Of a stretch of 64,000 nt of DNA, positions 9,100-19,260 are shown piece by piece (positions within the stretch are counted from its first letter, which is position 1; each line of letters opens with the position of its first letter). The position numbers and the translations under genes were made by a program. The stretch is from Paracoccus alkanivorans. GTDB lineage: Bacteria > Pseudomonadota > Alphaproteobacteria > Rhodobacterales > Rhodobacteraceae. The DNA is taken from contig NZ_QOKZ01000001.1 of the NCBI RefSeq assembly GCF_003697785.1, forward strand, positions 620,001 through 684,000. Direction: 5' to 3'. The notes under the pieces are model-generated. The model saw only the letters and a list, made by a program, of their open reading frames with translations. It ran no database searches and was not told the DNA's origin.

Positions 9100-10401
9100 A
9101 TGTCCAGCCCCGCGCCATTTTCACGGTACGAATTCATGATCGCCTGGCGATACCTGCGCGCGCGTCGCGCCGAGGGCGGTGTCAGCGTCATGACATGGAT
9201 CAGTCTGATCGGCATCGCCCTGGGCGTCATGGCGCTGATCGCCACGCTGGCGGTCCGGGCCGGGTTCCGGGCCGAATTCGTGGACACGATCCTTGGCGCG
9301 AACGCGCATACCACCGTCTATATGGCGCCGCAGCGGGTCGAGAACCAGTTGACCGAGGATGTCTATGTCGTCCCCGGACGAATCCAGGACTACGACGCGA
9401 TGGCCGCGAAACTGTCCGAACTGCCGGGGGTAGAGCGAACCGCCCCGATCGTGCGCGGACAGGTCATGGCGACGGCGAACGATTCCTCGAACGTGGCAGA
9501 GGTGTTCGGCGTGTCGCTGGACGCGCTCAAGGCGATGCCGAGGATCGTCGATCCCCAGACCTCGCAGGGCAATGTCGAGGATTTCGGCAAGGGTGTCGCC
9601 ATCGGTGCCGGGATCCAGCGCGAGCTTAACCTCAATATCGGCGACAAGATCAAGCTGATCGCACCCGAGGGGGCCAAGACCCCGGTCGGCACCACGCCGC
9701 GGGTCAAGTCCTACGAGGTGGTCTATGTATTCAGCGCCGGGCGCTATGACATCGACCGCACCCGAATCTACATGCCCATGGCCGAGGCACAGAACTATTT
9801 CAACCGGGAGAACGTGGCCGATGAGATAGAAGTCTTCGTCAGCGATCCCGAGAAGGTGGATGACTGGACCCTGCCCCTTTTGCAGGCGGCGGGCGACGGC
9901 GCGCAGGTATGGAACTGGCGAGACGCTTCGGGCAGTTTCCTGGCTGCACTCGATATGGAGGATGACGTGATGTTCGTGATCCTCTCGGTGCTGGTGCTGA
10001 TCGCCTCGATGAACATCACCTCGGGGCTGATCATGCTGGTCAAGAACAAGGGCCGCGATATCGGCATCCTGCGGACCATGGGCCTGACCGAAGGAGCGGT
10101 GCTGCGGGTGTTCTTTCTCTGTGGAGCCTTCACCGGCATCATCGGGACAATCGCGGGGGTGATCCTGGGCGTGTTGCTGGCATTGAACGTGGACAGCATC
10201 ATGGCAGCACTGAACGCGCTGACGAATGGCGGGGCATGGCAGCCGGAGGTGCGCGGCATCTACCGCCTGCCGGCCGAACTGCGGGCATGGGACATTTTCC
10301 GAGCCATCGGCCTGTCGCTGGCGCTGTCCTTCATCGTCACGATCTTCCCGGCGCGCCGGGCCGCGCGGATGAACCCGGTGGAGGCATTGCGTTATGAGTG
10401 A
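9100..10401 (+). CDS. lolC: Lipoprotein-releasing system permease, LolC/LolE family
   Basis: Inner-membrane permease subunit of the Lol ABC transporter, which releases outer-membrane lipoproteins to LolA. The 433-residue protein has the FtsX-like layout: an N-terminal transmembrane helix after [21 protein letters not shown], a large periplasmic domain (about residues 55-285), then three helices starting at [19 protein letters not shown] and ending in [18 protein letters not shown]. There is a single permease gene here, as in organisms with a LolF-type homodimer, so LolC versus LolE cannot be assigned. lolD overlaps its end by 8 bases. Confidence 0.9.
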   Translation: MSSPAPFSRYEFMIAWRYLRARRAEGGVSVMTWISLIGIALGVMALIATLAVRAGFRAEFVDTILGANAHTTVYMAPQRVENQLTEDVYVVPGRIQDYDAMAAKLSELPGVERTAPIVRGQVMATANDSSNVAEVFGVSLDALKAMPRIVDPQTSQGNVEDFGKGVAIGAGIQRELNLNIGDKIKLIAPEGAKTPVGTTPRVKSYEVVYVFSAGRYDIDRTRIYMPMAEAQNYFNRENVADEIEVFVSDPEKVDDWTLPLLQAAGDGAQVWNWRDASGSFLAALDMEDDVMFVILSVLVLIASMNITSGLIMLVKNKGRDIGILRTMGLTEGAVLRVFFLCGAFTGIIGTIAGVILGVLLALNVDSIMAALNALTNGGAWQPEVRGIYRLPAELRAWDIFRAIGLSLALSFIVTIFPARRAARMNPVEALRYE

Positions 10402-11065
10402 GGTTTTGCGGCTGGAAGCCATATCCAAGACCTATGGCAAAGATGGTCCCGCGCCGGTCGAGGTGCTGCACGGGCTTGAGCTGACCGTCGCCCGAGGCGA
10501 AGTGGTGGCGCTGGTCGCGCCTTCCGGTGCGGGTAAATCGACGCTGTTGCATATTGCTGGGCTACTCGACACGCCAGACAGCGGCCAGATCGTTTTGAAC
10601 GGGCGCGACATGACCGGGCTGGCCGATCGCACCCGGACAGAAGCGCGGCGGCAGGAGCTGGGCTTCGTCTATCAGTTTCACCATCTGCTGCCGGAATTCA
10701 GCGCCGCCGAGAACATCATCCTGCCACAGCTTGCCAACGGCACCGGCCGAAGGGCCGCGGCGGAACGGGCGGCGGATTTGCTGGACCGCGTAGGGCTGGC
10801 CCACCGTGCCAACCACCGCCCCGCGCAGCTTTCCGGCGGAGAACAGCAACGGGTGGCCTTTTGCCGGGCACTGGCGAATGCACCCGCCCTGCTGCTGGCA
10901 GACGAGCCGACCGGGAATCTCGACCCGGAGACATCGGACCGCGTCTTCGAGGTATTGATGGCGCTGGTGCGCGATACCGGCATGTCGGCGCTGATCGCCA
11001 CGCATAACCATGCGCTCGCAGGGCGGATGGACCGGGTGATCGGACTGACCGAGATGGCCCTTTGA
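10394..11065 (+). CDS. lolD: Lipoprotein-releasing system ATP-binding protein LolD
   Basis: Cytoplasmic ATPase of the Lol complex, 223 residues. Walker A is [10 protein letters not shown] (41-50), the Q-loop lies in [18 protein letters not shown], the signature [11 protein letters not shown] is at 146-156, and Walker [13 protein letters not shown] begins at 167. FHHLLPEF is characteristic of the LolD group. The start overlaps lolC by 8 bases, consistent with translational coupling. Confidence 0.93.
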   Translation: MSEVLRLEAISKTYGKDGPAPVEVLHGLELTVARGEVVALVAPSGAGKSTLLHIAGLLDTPDSGQIVLNGRDMTGLADRTRTEARRQELGFVYQFHHLLPEFSAAENIILPQLANGTGRRAAAERAADLLDRVGLAHRANHRPAQLSGGEQQRVAFCRALANAPALLLADEPTGNLDPETSDRVFEVLMALVRDTGMSALIATHNHALAGRMDRVIGLTEMAL

Positions 11066-11078
11066 GCAGCTCGACGCG

Positions 11079-11591
11079 ATGGGCATGACAACGAAAGCAG
11101 CGATTCTGGCGGGGATTTGCGGAATGGCGGCGGCTCCGGCCGCGGCCGATCCGTTCGAGGATTTCGGCACGGCGATGAAATACGGGCTGCCCGCCGCCGC
11201 CGCGGTCTGCGCCGCACGCGACGACCGGCTGGAGGATTTCGCGATTCGCGGCCTGATGCAGGCGGCAGTGGTCCTGGCGCTGAAATCATGGACCGATGGC
11301 ACCCCCATCTCGCGGCGGCCTTCGGGCGGTGGCGAGGGATTTCCCTCGGGGCATTCGGCAGCGGCAGCCTTCGGCGCGGCGGATCTGGCCGGAAAATGCT
11401 TTGACGACGAGCCTCTGGCGGGCGCCGCTGCCTATGGAGCCGCCGGGCTGACAGCGGCCAGCCGGATCCATGCCGGAGAGCATACTCCCCGGCAGGTGAT
11501 GACGGGCGCGTTGATCGGTTTCAGCTTCGGCGCCGCAAGCTTTGGGATCGGCAGCGAAGGAGCCGAATTCAGCATCGGGATGCGGTTCTGA
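11079..11591 (+). CDS. Exported PAP2-family phosphatase
   Basis: 170 residues with a probable signal peptide (hydrophobic AAILAGICGMAAAPAAA, cleavage near residue 23). Acid phosphatase/PAP2 motifs are present: Lys69 and RRP (79-81) for motif 1, PSGHSAAAAF (89-98) for motif 2, and SRIHAGEHTPRQV (128-140) for motif 3. The protein is short and mostly lacks the six-helix core of lipid phosphatases, so a soluble or periplasmic phosphatase is likely. It lies 13 bases after lolD; an alternative ATG is 6 bases downstream. The substrate is not evident. Confidence 0.75.
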   Translation: MGMTTKAAILAGICGMAAAPAAADPFEDFGTAMKYGLPAAAAVCAARDDRLEDFAIRGLMQAAVVLALKSWTDGTPISRRPSGGGEGFPSGHSAAAAFGAADLAGKCFDDEPLAGAAAYGAAGLTAASRIHAGEHTPRQVMTGALIGFSFGAASFGIGSEGAEFSIGMRF

Positions 11592-12085
11592 CGCGGCATC
11601 ATTGTTCCGCCGCAGATTTCCCGGCAAGCGCCGTCACAGCCAGGCATTTCCAAGCCAATCAAGGTCAGAGAAATGTCCCATCTTTCCTTAATGGTTTCAG
11701 AAGGTTCAAGGTGGAAGCGCCTGCCGGCGCTACCGTATCCGAAGCTTACGGCAGGTGGCGAGTAAACACACCCTGATGAACAAGTGACTGCCGGTGAGTT
11801 CCGCCGACGTTGACAAAAAATGCCCCGAGGCCGTAAACGGAGAGCTTGCTTATAACGACACGAGAGAAATAAATTATTAAAGTCAACCCACTAAGAAGGG
11901 TTTTGTGGAGATCGGGCCTTGGCTCTGAATCATATCCATGCATATAAGGGGCACTATACTGGTTGGCACGGTTTTTATTGATTGAGCTCATGCAGATCAG
12001 ATCGGGATCAACCGGATTTTTCTGCCTCGGGTATAAGTTTTCAGTGGAACCGGAAAGCAGGCCATAGGGGTTCGGAGTCAATCAC
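11592..12085 (+). other. Long AT-richer intergenic region
   Basis: 494 bases without a supported gene, visibly poorer in G+C than the flanks. It contains scattered A/T runs, a weak inverted repeat AACCC...GGGTT followed by TTTG near 11885-11904, and a possible promoter-like pair TTGGCT (11919-11924) and TATAAG (11943-11948) 18 bases apart, upstream of the sulfotransferase-like operon. It could be the upstream edge of an acquired segment. No repeat or integrase marks a boundary. Confidence 0.4.
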
Positions 12086-12829
12086 ATGCAGGAACTGCAA
12101 TATCATATCCATATCGGGGCGCATGATGTCTACCCCACCCTTCTGGAAGAACTGACCAAGCAGACCGCTAGCGCCATCCTCGACAATGGCACCTATGTGG
12201 TGCCGGCTTCGGAGTTCAAGGAATATGTCCGCCCCCACATCCTCGGGGAAAATACCGTCCTGCAAGCCGCACCGATACAGCTTGAGATTCCGGCCGGAGT
12301 GGAGCGCGTGGTCATTTCAGCACACGGGCTCCTGTGCGGGCCCAACCAGATCATGACGGCGCAGGGGCTTTATGCCAATTCGCAGCAAACCATCACCGGA
12401 CTGCAAGGCTATTTTTCAGACAAGCCCGTCACCTTGCACTTGCTGACGCCGCCCCAGCATGACTATGGCCCCATCGTCGCGGCGCAGAGCGAAGCGGACT
12501 GGCCGATGTCCTGGGCTCCACTGGTCCACGAGTTGCTGGCCGCGCTACCGCATGCCGAAATCACCCTCTGGCCCATCGAGATAATCGAAGACGTTGTCGG
12601 TTTTTGCGAAAACATCCTGGATGTTCCGCTCGGCACGATGAGGCCGAACCTGATCGAACAAACCGCCACAAAGCAGCGCAGATACAAGAAAGCCGGCGCA
12701 TCCAAGGTGAGCGATCCCTTGTCGCTTCGCCTTGACAGCGCGTTCGCCGTCGATATGGAGCATTTTTCCGAGCTAGATCGGGTATCCATCGGAGTGAAAA
12801 GAATTCGCGATGAATTTCTTTTATCCTGA
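12086..12829 (+). CDS. Degenerate sulfotransferase-like protein
   Basis: 247 residues, no signal peptide or membrane segment. The N-terminus YHIHIGAHDVYPTLLEEL lines up with the HIGAHKTGTT nucleotide-binding loop of bacterial sulfotransferase-like proteins, but Lys is Asp and the Thr pair is missing. VVISAHGLLCGPNQIMTAQGLY at about 75-96 resembles their usual SDENLLG-type region, and ITLWPIEIIEDVVGF resembles the later conserved stretch. PAPS binding is therefore doubtful. It overlaps the next gene by 20 bases, and both are lower in G+C than the surrounding core genes, suggesting joint acquisition. A partner or regulator of the next enzyme is possible; the function is unknown. Confidence 0.55.
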   Translation: MQELQYHIHIGAHDVYPTLLEELTKQTASAILDNGTYVVPASEFKEYVRPHILGENTVLQAAPIQLEIPAGVERVVISAHGLLCGPNQIMTAQGLYANSQQTITGLQGYFSDKPVTLHLLTPPQHDYGPIVAAQSEADWPMSWAPLVHELLAALPHAEITLWPIEIIEDVVGFCENILDVPLGTMRPNLIEQTATKQRRYKKAGASKVSDPLSLRLDSAFAVDMEHFSELDRVSIGVKRIRDEFLLS

Positions 12830-14231
12830 ACACAACGTTGTTTTCATACATATTCCCAAGAACGCCGGATCATCCATGCATGCCGCGTTGGGCGGCAAGA
12901 AGAAAGGCCCGATCGGGGGACGGCTGCCGAAGGAATGGAGTAATTGCCCGAGCTTTACCATAGTTCGAAACCCCTTCACTCGTTTCCTATCCGGGCTGAA
13001 CATGTTCCGCATGGGGGCGGTTGCACTCAATAATGACGATTTCTACAGCCAGCCGCGGCTACCCGACCTCACCGCGGCCCAGGCCATGGATATTCTGGAA
13101 GATCACAGGATTCCTTATGACAGGTCACGCCGGCAGGTGCGGGCCAACCTGAAACATCATCTCTGGCTGCAAACCCATCCGTTCAGCTGCCTGCATCTGG
13201 CCGGGACGGTATTGCGATACGAGAATCTGGAGGAAGACTTCCAGCGGTTCTGCGACAAGCACGGAATCAATGCGGAATTGCCTCATTTGCGGCAAACCGC
13301 ATCTATCCCGGAAGCCACCGCCATGGACGAGTTGAGTGCATCCGATATAGAGCGGTTCCAAAGGCTGTTTATCAGGGACTTCACCGAGCTCGGCTACTCC
13401 CTCGATCCCTCGGCTTGCAATGCCCCGCCGGGCAAGACCACGGCAATCCCGGTTTCCACGGTATCCAGCGCGGCCCGGAAGGCCTGCGAAGCATGGCCCC
13501 AGTATTTTTTTCCCGGCCAGAGCAATGACGGTGACGGCCTCCCCGATGCAGATATCGACCTGTCCGCCTTTCTCGAACTGCCCATCCCGGGCCCGGGAAC
13601 GGAACTCTGGACAAAGCGGCTGAAAAATTCGATCAGACATTTCAAGCATCTCGAGCCGGAATTCGGAGGACGTTCCAGGCTGGCCCATCTCTTGGCCTGC
13701 ACTATCGTCATCATTCGCAGAAACAGCGAAGACGAGAATGCCCGGAAACTGTTCTGGAGAATTGTCAGCGAATATGGGCAGCAAGTCTCGGAACAGCTCG
13801 ACTCGCGTTGGCTGACCTCCGTATGCGATACTGTTGTCGATATCGCGGAAAAAGATATCGACAGAGTTCTGGGCCTTACCGGAACATTGTTTTCAAACAC
13901 GATCAAACTGACCGAGACCTATACACGCGTTTTTCTGCCTCCGGTCCCATGGCCACCGAAGAAGCAGTACCATTCCGGCGGAAAACTGTATGACGGCATA
14001 ATCGCATTCTGGATCCAGCAAGGCGATGCGATAGGCAACCTTCTCGACAGGATAGACGTGACACTGAGCGTGGACTCTCCCGTTGCGCCTTTCGTACGTG
14101 AAATAATCACCCATGTGATCGAGCACGATAACAACCTGAGCAGAATCATGGGCATCGCGGGAACAAAGCCCCGGCGCATCGTCAAGCCCGAGCAACGGAA
14201 AAAACTGAAGAAGTTCCTCGAACAACTGTGA
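12810..14231 (+). CDS. Sulfotransferase family 2 protein with long C-terminal extension
   Basis: 473 residues. The N-terminal 200 or so residues form a sulfotransferase domain: the 5'-phosphosulfate loop IHIPKNAGSSM at 13-23 and the 3'-phosphate region FTIVRNPFTRFLSG at 49-62, as in PF03567-type carbohydrate sulfotransferases that use PAPS. From about residue 205 a further 270 residues follow, with no recognised domain, signal peptide or membrane helix. It starts inside the preceding gene, so translation is probably coupled. The expected role is sulfation of a cell-surface or exported glycan. Confidence 0.72.
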   Translation: MNFFYPEHNVVFIHIPKNAGSSMHAALGGKKKGPIGGRLPKEWSNCPSFTIVRNPFTRFLSGLNMFRMGAVALNNDDFYSQPRLPDLTAAQAMDILEDHRIPYDRSRRQVRANLKHHLWLQTHPFSCLHLAGTVLRYENLEEDFQRFCDKHGINAELPHLRQTASIPEATAMDELSASDIERFQRLFIRDFTELGYSLDPSACNAPPGKTTAIPVSTVSSAARKACEAWPQYFFPGQSNDGDGLPDADIDLSAFLELPIPGPGTELWTKRLKNSIRHFKHLEPEFGGRSRLAHLLACTIVIIRRNSEDENARKLFWRIVSEYGQQVSEQLDSRWLTSVCDTVVDIAEKDIDRVLGLTGTLFSNTIKLTETYTRVFLPPVPWPPKKQYHSGGKLYDGIIAFWIQQGDAIGNLLDRIDVTLSVDSPVAPFVREIITHVIEHDNNLSRIMGIAGTKPRRIVKPEQRKKLKKFLEQL

Positions 14232-14350
14232 ATGCTCGCCCGTCCTGATGGATAGCGGGCAAAACAGTCCCAACCAGCAGAATATTTCCTCGCCGCCCGG
14301 TAATATCCAGCATACCGTTTCAAGGACTTCGACGCGGTAGCGTTCTGGTC

Positions 14351-15094
14351 CTATGCCTCTTCGGATGCAGGGCCGGTATCCGTTTCCAAAGAGGCTTCAT
14401 CGGCTTTTCCGTCCTCTGCTTCCGCAGCGCTGTCCTCGTCAGATAACGGTGTCGCAGCCTCCGCCCCGGCCAGCCTACGCATCACGGGACGCAAAGCCTC
14501 GGCCTGCACACAGGCCAGTGTCACCGCGTTCTCTTCGGGATGATGGGAAAGATGCTCTGCAATCAGCCGGTGCCCCAGCCCGTAGCCGGTCCATCTCCGC
14601 AGATCGCCGCTACCGAAAAACCAGCGGGCGTGGTCGTAATCCCGCCGGGACCACTTGTTCATAGCAGCTCGGGCAGAGCCTTGGGCCGGGGTGGTCGCGT
14701 CCCACCGGTCAGGCTTGCCGCCCAGAACCTGCAGGACGAAATGACCAGCCAGCCCCTCGCTGACCAGCGCCTCCCCCAGTGATTTGCCATAGCCCGGCCC
14801 ATCCCAACGGATAAGATGGTGCAATTCGTGAACCAGTATGCGCACCAAGGCCGGGGCCGCAAAGCGACCGGGATCAAGGCTGATTTCGATCAGGCCGGGC
14901 GCCGGTGCCGAGCCTCCGACGCTCAAACCGGGAATGCAACCCGCCGGATCAGCTTTTACCACGATATCGAAATCGGGCAGATCAGCATGGACGGATGCCT
15001 GCCTCACCGCCTCGCGCACGGCTTGCCGGATTTCCGGCAGAATACGCGTCAGGCCGTGGCGCGCATTCAGCATATGAATATGCCATGTCGTCAA
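14351..15094 (-). CDS. DUF2268-type putative zinc protease
   Basis: 247 residues with HELHH (HExxH) at 89-93 within ALVRILVHELHHLIRW and a downstream GEALVSEGLAGHF that supplies the third acidic ligand region, as in DUF2268 (PF10026) predicted Zn-dependent proteases. The C-terminus is an acidic low-complexity tail. The TTG at 15094 is chosen: it has GAGGG about 10 bases upstream and gives the TTWHIHMLNA start. The ATG at 15073 has no visible ribosome binding site, and upstream reading would overlap ftsK. It lies 13 bases after ftsK and is probably co-transcribed. No substrate is known. Confidence 0.72.
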   Translation of the reverse strand: MTTWHIHMLNARHGLTRILPEIRQAVREAVRQASVHADLPDFDIVVKADPAGCIPGLSVGGSAPAPGLIEISLDPGRFAAPALVRILVHELHHLIRWDGPGYGKSLGEALVSEGLAGHFVLQVLGGKPDRWDATTPAQGSARAAMNKWSRRDYDHARWFFGSGDLRRWTGYGLGHRLIAEHLSHHPEENAVTLACVQAEALRPVMRRLAGAEAATPLSDEDSAAEAEDGKADEASLETDTGPASEEA

Positions 15095-15107
15095 GAAAGC
15101 AGTGCCC

Positions 15108-17744
15108 TCAGATCTCGGGCACCAGCACTTCGCGCTTGCCGACATGGTTGGCGGCGGAAACCACGCCCTGCTCTTCCATCTGCTCTACCAGACGGGCGGC
15201 CTTGTTGTAGCCGATCGCCAGCTTGCGCTGAATATAAGAGGTCGAGCATTTGCGGTCCTTGGCCACGATCATCACCGCCTGATCATAAAGCTGATCTTCG
15301 CTGTTGTCACTGCCGCCAAGCCCCAGCACCGCATCGATATCCCCGGCCTTCTCGTCATCCGGTCCCTCGATCACGCCGGATTTATAGGAGGGCGGACCAA
15401 AGCTCTTGAGATGGGTCACCACCTCCTCGACCTCTTCGTCGCTGACGAAGGGGCCATGGATACGGGTGATCCGGGCACCGTTGCCCATATAGAGCATGTC
15501 ACCCTGCCCCAGCAACTGCTCGGCCCCCTGCTCGCCCAGAATCGTGCGCGAGTCGATTTTGGATGTCACCTGGAACGAGATCCGGGTCGGGAAGTTCGCC
15601 TTGATCGTGCCGGTGATGACATCGACCGAAGGCCGCTGCGTCGCCATGATCAGGTGAATGCCCGAAGCGCGCGCCATCTGCGCCAGGCGCTGGATGCAGG
15701 CCTCGATCTCCTTGCCCGCGACCATCATCAGATCGGCCATCTCGTCGACGATGACGACGATATAGGGGAACTTTTCGGGCTGGAACTCCTCGGTCTCGAA
15801 GATCGGTTCGCCGGTATCCTCGTCAAAGCCGGTCTGGACGGTGCGCTTGAACAGCTCGCCCTTGGCCAGCGCCTCGCGGACGCGACCGTTATAACCCTCG
15901 ATATTGCGCACGCCCATCTTGGACATCTTGCGGTAACGCTCTTCCATCTCGCCCACGACCCATTTCAGGGCGACGACGGCTTTTTTCGGGTCGGTCACGA
16001 CCGGAGAAAGCAGATGCGGAATGCCGTCATAGACAGACAACTCCAGCATCTTGGGGTCGATCATGATCAACCGGCACTCCTCGGGCGTCAGCTTGTACAG
16101 CAGCGACAGGATCATGGTGTTGATGGCCACCGACTTGCCCGATCCGGTCGTGCCCGCGATCAGCAGATGCGGCATCTTCGCCAGATTGGTGATGATCGGC
16201 TCGCCGCCGATATCCTTGCCAAGCGCCAGCGGCAGAGGCTGCTTGCCGTCACCAAAGGCGCGCGCCGACAGGATCTCGCGCAGCAGCACCATCTCGCGCT
16301 TGGCATTCGGCAATTCGATACCGATCACGCTGCGCCCGGGAACGGTCGAGACGCGCGCCGACAGCGCCGACATCGACCGCGCGATATCGTCGGCAAGGCC
16401 GATGACCCGCGACGCCTTGAGACCCGGAGCGGGCTCCAGTTCATACAGCGTGACGACCGGGCCGGGCCGCACCTCGGTGATCTGGCCCTTGACGCCGTAA
16501 TCGTCCAGCACCGCCTCCAGCATCCGGGCGTTTTCCATCATCGCCTCTTCGGAAAGCTGCAGCCGCTCGATGGTCGCGGGCGCGGTCAGCAATGCCAGGG
16601 GCGGTTTTTCGTAAGCGGTGTCCGTCTCGTCGAAACGCAGTTGCGGCTGTGCTTCGGCCTGCGCCTGCCGTGACGCCGAAGATTTGCGCTGCGGCGGCAC
16701 CACGACGCGCTTGGTATCCTGCCCAAACGGGGCGGGTTCTGCGGCTTCTTCCGCCATGATGGGCGGCTCGGGCCGTATATCGTCCTCGGCACCGCCCCGG
16801 ACCAGCCGCGACGTCACAGCGGCAAGCACCGAGGATTTGGCCGTCCGGTTCCGGATCGCGTCCGTAATCCGGCCCCTGACCTCTTCATCCGAAGGGGCAT
16901 CGCCCTGATAATCGGCATCGTGATCGACCAGTTCCGGCTCTGGCAGATCATCTGCCAGTTCCGAATAGCCGGCATCCGCATTCCTGCGGCGCTGGAACAT
17001 TTCGCCACGGAGTCTCGCCTCTTGCGGCTCTGCTGCATTCGCATTCCTGGCATGACGCCGTTCGCGCATCTTCCGGGCAAGCCCGGCAGAGGCCGTCGCC
17101 CCATGCCCGGCGACGCGCATTCCCATGTCATAGGCCGTCACCAGCCCGATCAGGAAACGCCGCCACAGGCCGCGCAGCTCGCGCATATCGAAGCCCAGCA
17201 CGAAGGCCGACGCGCCAAACGCCACGATCGCAACCAGCAAGGCGGCGATCTTGATGCCGATCTGCGCCTTGAACGGGATCACGTTCAGCAGGGCCCCCAT
17301 CACCATGTCACCGAAATGACCGCCCATGCCATAGCTTTGCTGCCATTGCGCGCCAGGCACCATGCTGCTGCAGTAGACCGAGACCAGAGCCACCGCAATC
17401 GGCAGGAAAATCGCCCGCATGACCCGCTCTTCGCCCCGATGCAGCATCAGCCGCAGCCCCCAGACGAAGGCGCCGACCACCAGCATCCACGACCCCTTGC
17501 CCGCAATCATCATCAGGGGCGAGGACACATAGGCGCCGAAACTGCCCAGAAGGTTCTGCGCGGGCGCATCGGTCGCCGCCAGGAAGCTGGGATCCTCGGC
17601 AGTCCAGCTTGCCAGCATCATCGCGATGAGGATGCCAACGACGATGAGTCCGGCACCGGCCAGTTCCTTGCCCCGTCGCTCCAACGCCGCCTGCGTGCTC
17701 TGGTCGAACAGCGGATTGCGGTGTTTCGCCTGCCAGCTTGCCAT
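15108..17744 (-). CDS. ftsK: DNA translocase FtsK
   Basis: Septal DNA pump that segregates chromosome termini and activates XerCD. 878 residues: four or five N-terminal membrane helices (to about residue 200), a Pro/Ala/Glu-rich linker, then the RecA-like motor with Walker [10 protein letters not shown] starting near residue 531, [20 protein letters not shown], and Walker [15 protein letters not shown]. The C-terminal gamma winged helix ([25 protein letters not shown]) reads KOPS. The ATG at 17744 is preferred because GGGGAAGGG lies just upstream; a TTG at 17768 is also in frame. Confidence 0.95.
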   Translation of the reverse strand: MASWQAKHRNPLFDQSTQAALERRGKELAGAGLIVVGILIAMMLASWTAEDPSFLAATDAPAQNLLGSFGAYVSSPLMMIAGKGSWMLVVGAFVWGLRLMLHRGEERVMRAIFLPIAVALVSVYCSSMVPGAQWQQSYGMGGHFGDMVMGALLNVIPFKAQIGIKIAALLVAIVAFGASAFVLGFDMRELRGLWRRFLIGLVTAYDMGMRVAGHGATASAGLARKMRERRHARNANAAEPQEARLRGEMFQRRRNADAGYSELADDLPEPELVDHDADYQGDAPSDEEVRGRITDAIRNRTAKSSVLAAVTSRLVRGGAEDDIRPEPPIMAEEAAEPAPFGQDTKRVVVPPQRKSSASRQAQAEAQPQLRFDETDTAYEKPPLALLTAPATIERLQLSEEAMMENARMLEAVLDDYGVKGQITEVRPGPVVTLYELEPAPGLKASRVIGLADDIARSMSALSARVSTVPGRSVIGIELPNAKREMVLLREILSARAFGDGKQPLPLALGKDIGGEPIITNLAKMPHLLIAGTTGSGKSVAINTMILSLLYKLTPEECRLIMIDPKMLELSVYDGIPHLLSPVVTDPKKAVVALKWVVGEMEERYRKMSKMGVRNIEGYNGRVREALAKGELFKRTVQTGFDEDTGEPIFETEEFQPEKFPYIVVIVDEMADLMMVAGKEIEACIQRLAQMARASGIHLIMATQRPSVDVITGTIKANFPTRISFQVTSKIDSRTILGEQGAEQLLGQGDMLYMGNGARITRIHGPFVSDEEVEEVVTHLKSFGPPSYKSGVIEGPDDEKAGDIDAVLGLGGSDNSEDQLYDQAVMIVAKDRKCSTSYIQRKLAIGYNKAARLVEQMEEQGVVSAANHVGKREVLVPEI

Positions 17745-17764
17745 TCCGTTACCCTTCCCCAGTC

Positions 17765-18958
17765 TCAATCGTCATCATACAATACCCCGCGCAGCCGGTT
17801 CAGCGCGACCTCGGTTTCCTCGGCGGCCGCGACAAGTGCCACGCGGACAAATCCCTTGCCGGGATTGGCCCCCTCCACTTCACGCGACAGATAAGCGCCG
17901 GGCAGGACCTGTATTCCCGCCTCTGCCCACAGCTTGCGGGCTGCCTGCTCGCCATCCTCGACCGGCAGCCACAGGAAGAAGCCGCCCGCGATGGGACGGT
18001 AGCCGGGGACATTTCCCAGCACCCGGTCGGCAATCGCATATTTCTGCTGATACAGCACCCGGCTGGCCGCGACATGCGCCTCGTCCCGCCAAGCGGCCTC
18101 GCTGACGGCCTGTGACGGCAGCGGCAACGGTGCCCCCGCATAGCTGCGCAACCTGCGAATCTGGGCGATATTCGCGACACTTCCTGCCACGAAACCCGAG
18201 CGCAGCCCCGGCAGGTTGGAACGTTTCGACAGTGAGTTGAAGATCAATACCCGATCCGCCAGCCCCATCTCGGCCGCTACGGCCAGCGCACCGGGCGGAG
18301 GGGTATCGCGGTAGATTTCGGAATAGCACTCATCGGCGAAGATCAGGAAATCATGACGCTCGGCCAATCCGATCAGGGTCTGCAGGTAATCCCGATCCGC
18401 GATCGCCCCCTGTGGATTGGCGGGCGAGCACAGATAGGCAATCGCCGTGCGATCCAGCAACTCCGCGGGCAGGCCCGCGTAATCGGGCAGATCGCCGGTC
18501 TCGGCGGTAGCCGGCACGAAAACCGGTTCGGCCTGCACCGCCGCCGCCGCGACAGCATAGACCTGATAGAACGGGTTCGGGATCAGCACCGCCGGCCGCC
18601 GGCCGTTCTTCTGCTCGGGGCACAGAGCCAGGGCCGCGTTGAACAACCCCTCCCGCGTGCCGTTGAGCGCCATCACCCGAGCGGGCTCGACATCAAGATC
18701 ATAGCGTGTCCCAAGCCAGCCACAGATCGCATCCAGCAGTCCCGGCATGCCCTCATTCACCGGGTATTTGGCAAGCTCACCGACATGTTCAGCCATCACC
18801 TGCGCCACGAAATCGGGCATGGCGTGACGCGGCTCGCCGATGGTCAACACCATCGGAGCCTCTCCGGGTTTCAGCCCGGGTTCAATATCCGACAACAACG
18901 CCCGCAAACGCGGAAACGCGTAGTCCGGCAGGTTTGAAAACCGCTCGGGAATTGCCAT
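17765..18958 (-). CDS. dapC: Class I/II aminotransferase, succinyldiaminopimelate transaminase type
   Basis: 397-residue PLP-dependent fold type I enzyme. The PLP lysine is Lys245 in [15 protein letters not shown], a stretch characteristic of the DapC group that makes N-succinyl-LL-diaminopimelate in lysine and peptidoglycan synthesis. Other family landmarks are [33 protein letters not shown] and [10 protein letters not shown]. ftsK follows 20 bases downstream on the same strand, an arrangement I regard as common in this group of bacteria. The exact substrate is inferred from motif similarity only. Confidence 0.82.
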   Translation of the reverse strand: MAIPERFSNLPDYAFPRLRALLSDIEPGLKPGEAPMVLTIGEPRHAMPDFVAQVMAEHVGELAKYPVNEGMPGLLDAICGWLGTRYDLDVEPARVMALNGTREGLFNAALALCPEQKNGRRPAVLIPNPFYQVYAVAAAAVQAEPVFVPATAETGDLPDYAGLPAELLDRTAIAYLCSPANPQGAIADRDYLQTLIGLAERHDFLIFADECYSEIYRDTPPPGALAVAAEMGLADRVLIFNSLSKRSNLPGLRSGFVAGSVANIAQIRRLRSYAGAPLPLPSQAVSEAAWRDEAHVAASRVLYQQKYAIADRVLGNVPGYRPIAGGFFLWLPVEDGEQAARKLWAEAGIQVLPGAYLSREVEGANPGKGFVRVALVAAAEETEVALNRLRGVLYDDD

Positions 18959-19260
18959 GTCTGCCTCACTTGCGGAGTCTTTGCCCCGTTATTAACATCA
19001 ACTTTAGCGTGATCAGACGCTTGCGTCCAGTGAAAGCCGGGCTGAGCGGTTCGTCAGATTTGCCGCCCCGAGCGCATATCAAACGCCAGGCGCAGATCTG
19101 GCATCCGCCAACCATGTCAATGAGATGGGAGCATGGGAACTGCGTCGAACCGGGATCATACCGACCGCCAGGGCGTTGAGCACGACTAAAACATGTGCCC
19201 CAGGGTCTTATAGCAGGGCTGCGTAAAGTCCGGGAAGAGCATGCGAACGAAGACCGGAGC
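18959..19260 (+). other. Intergenic region upstream of the aminotransferase gene
   Basis: 302 bases between the divergently oriented 5' end of the aminotransferase gene and the 3' end of the rhamnosyltransferase-like gene. The half next to the aminotransferase contains AT-rich sequence (GTTATTAACATCAACTTTAG) that may hold its promoter. I see no repeat, RNA gene or convincing terminator. Confidence 0.4.

Noticed and set aside
11746..12081. Minus-strand open frame of 111 codons in the AT-richer gap
   Set aside because: No recognisable motif, no ribosome binding site that I could accept, biased composition, and it spans the expected promoter region of the sulfotransferase-like genes.
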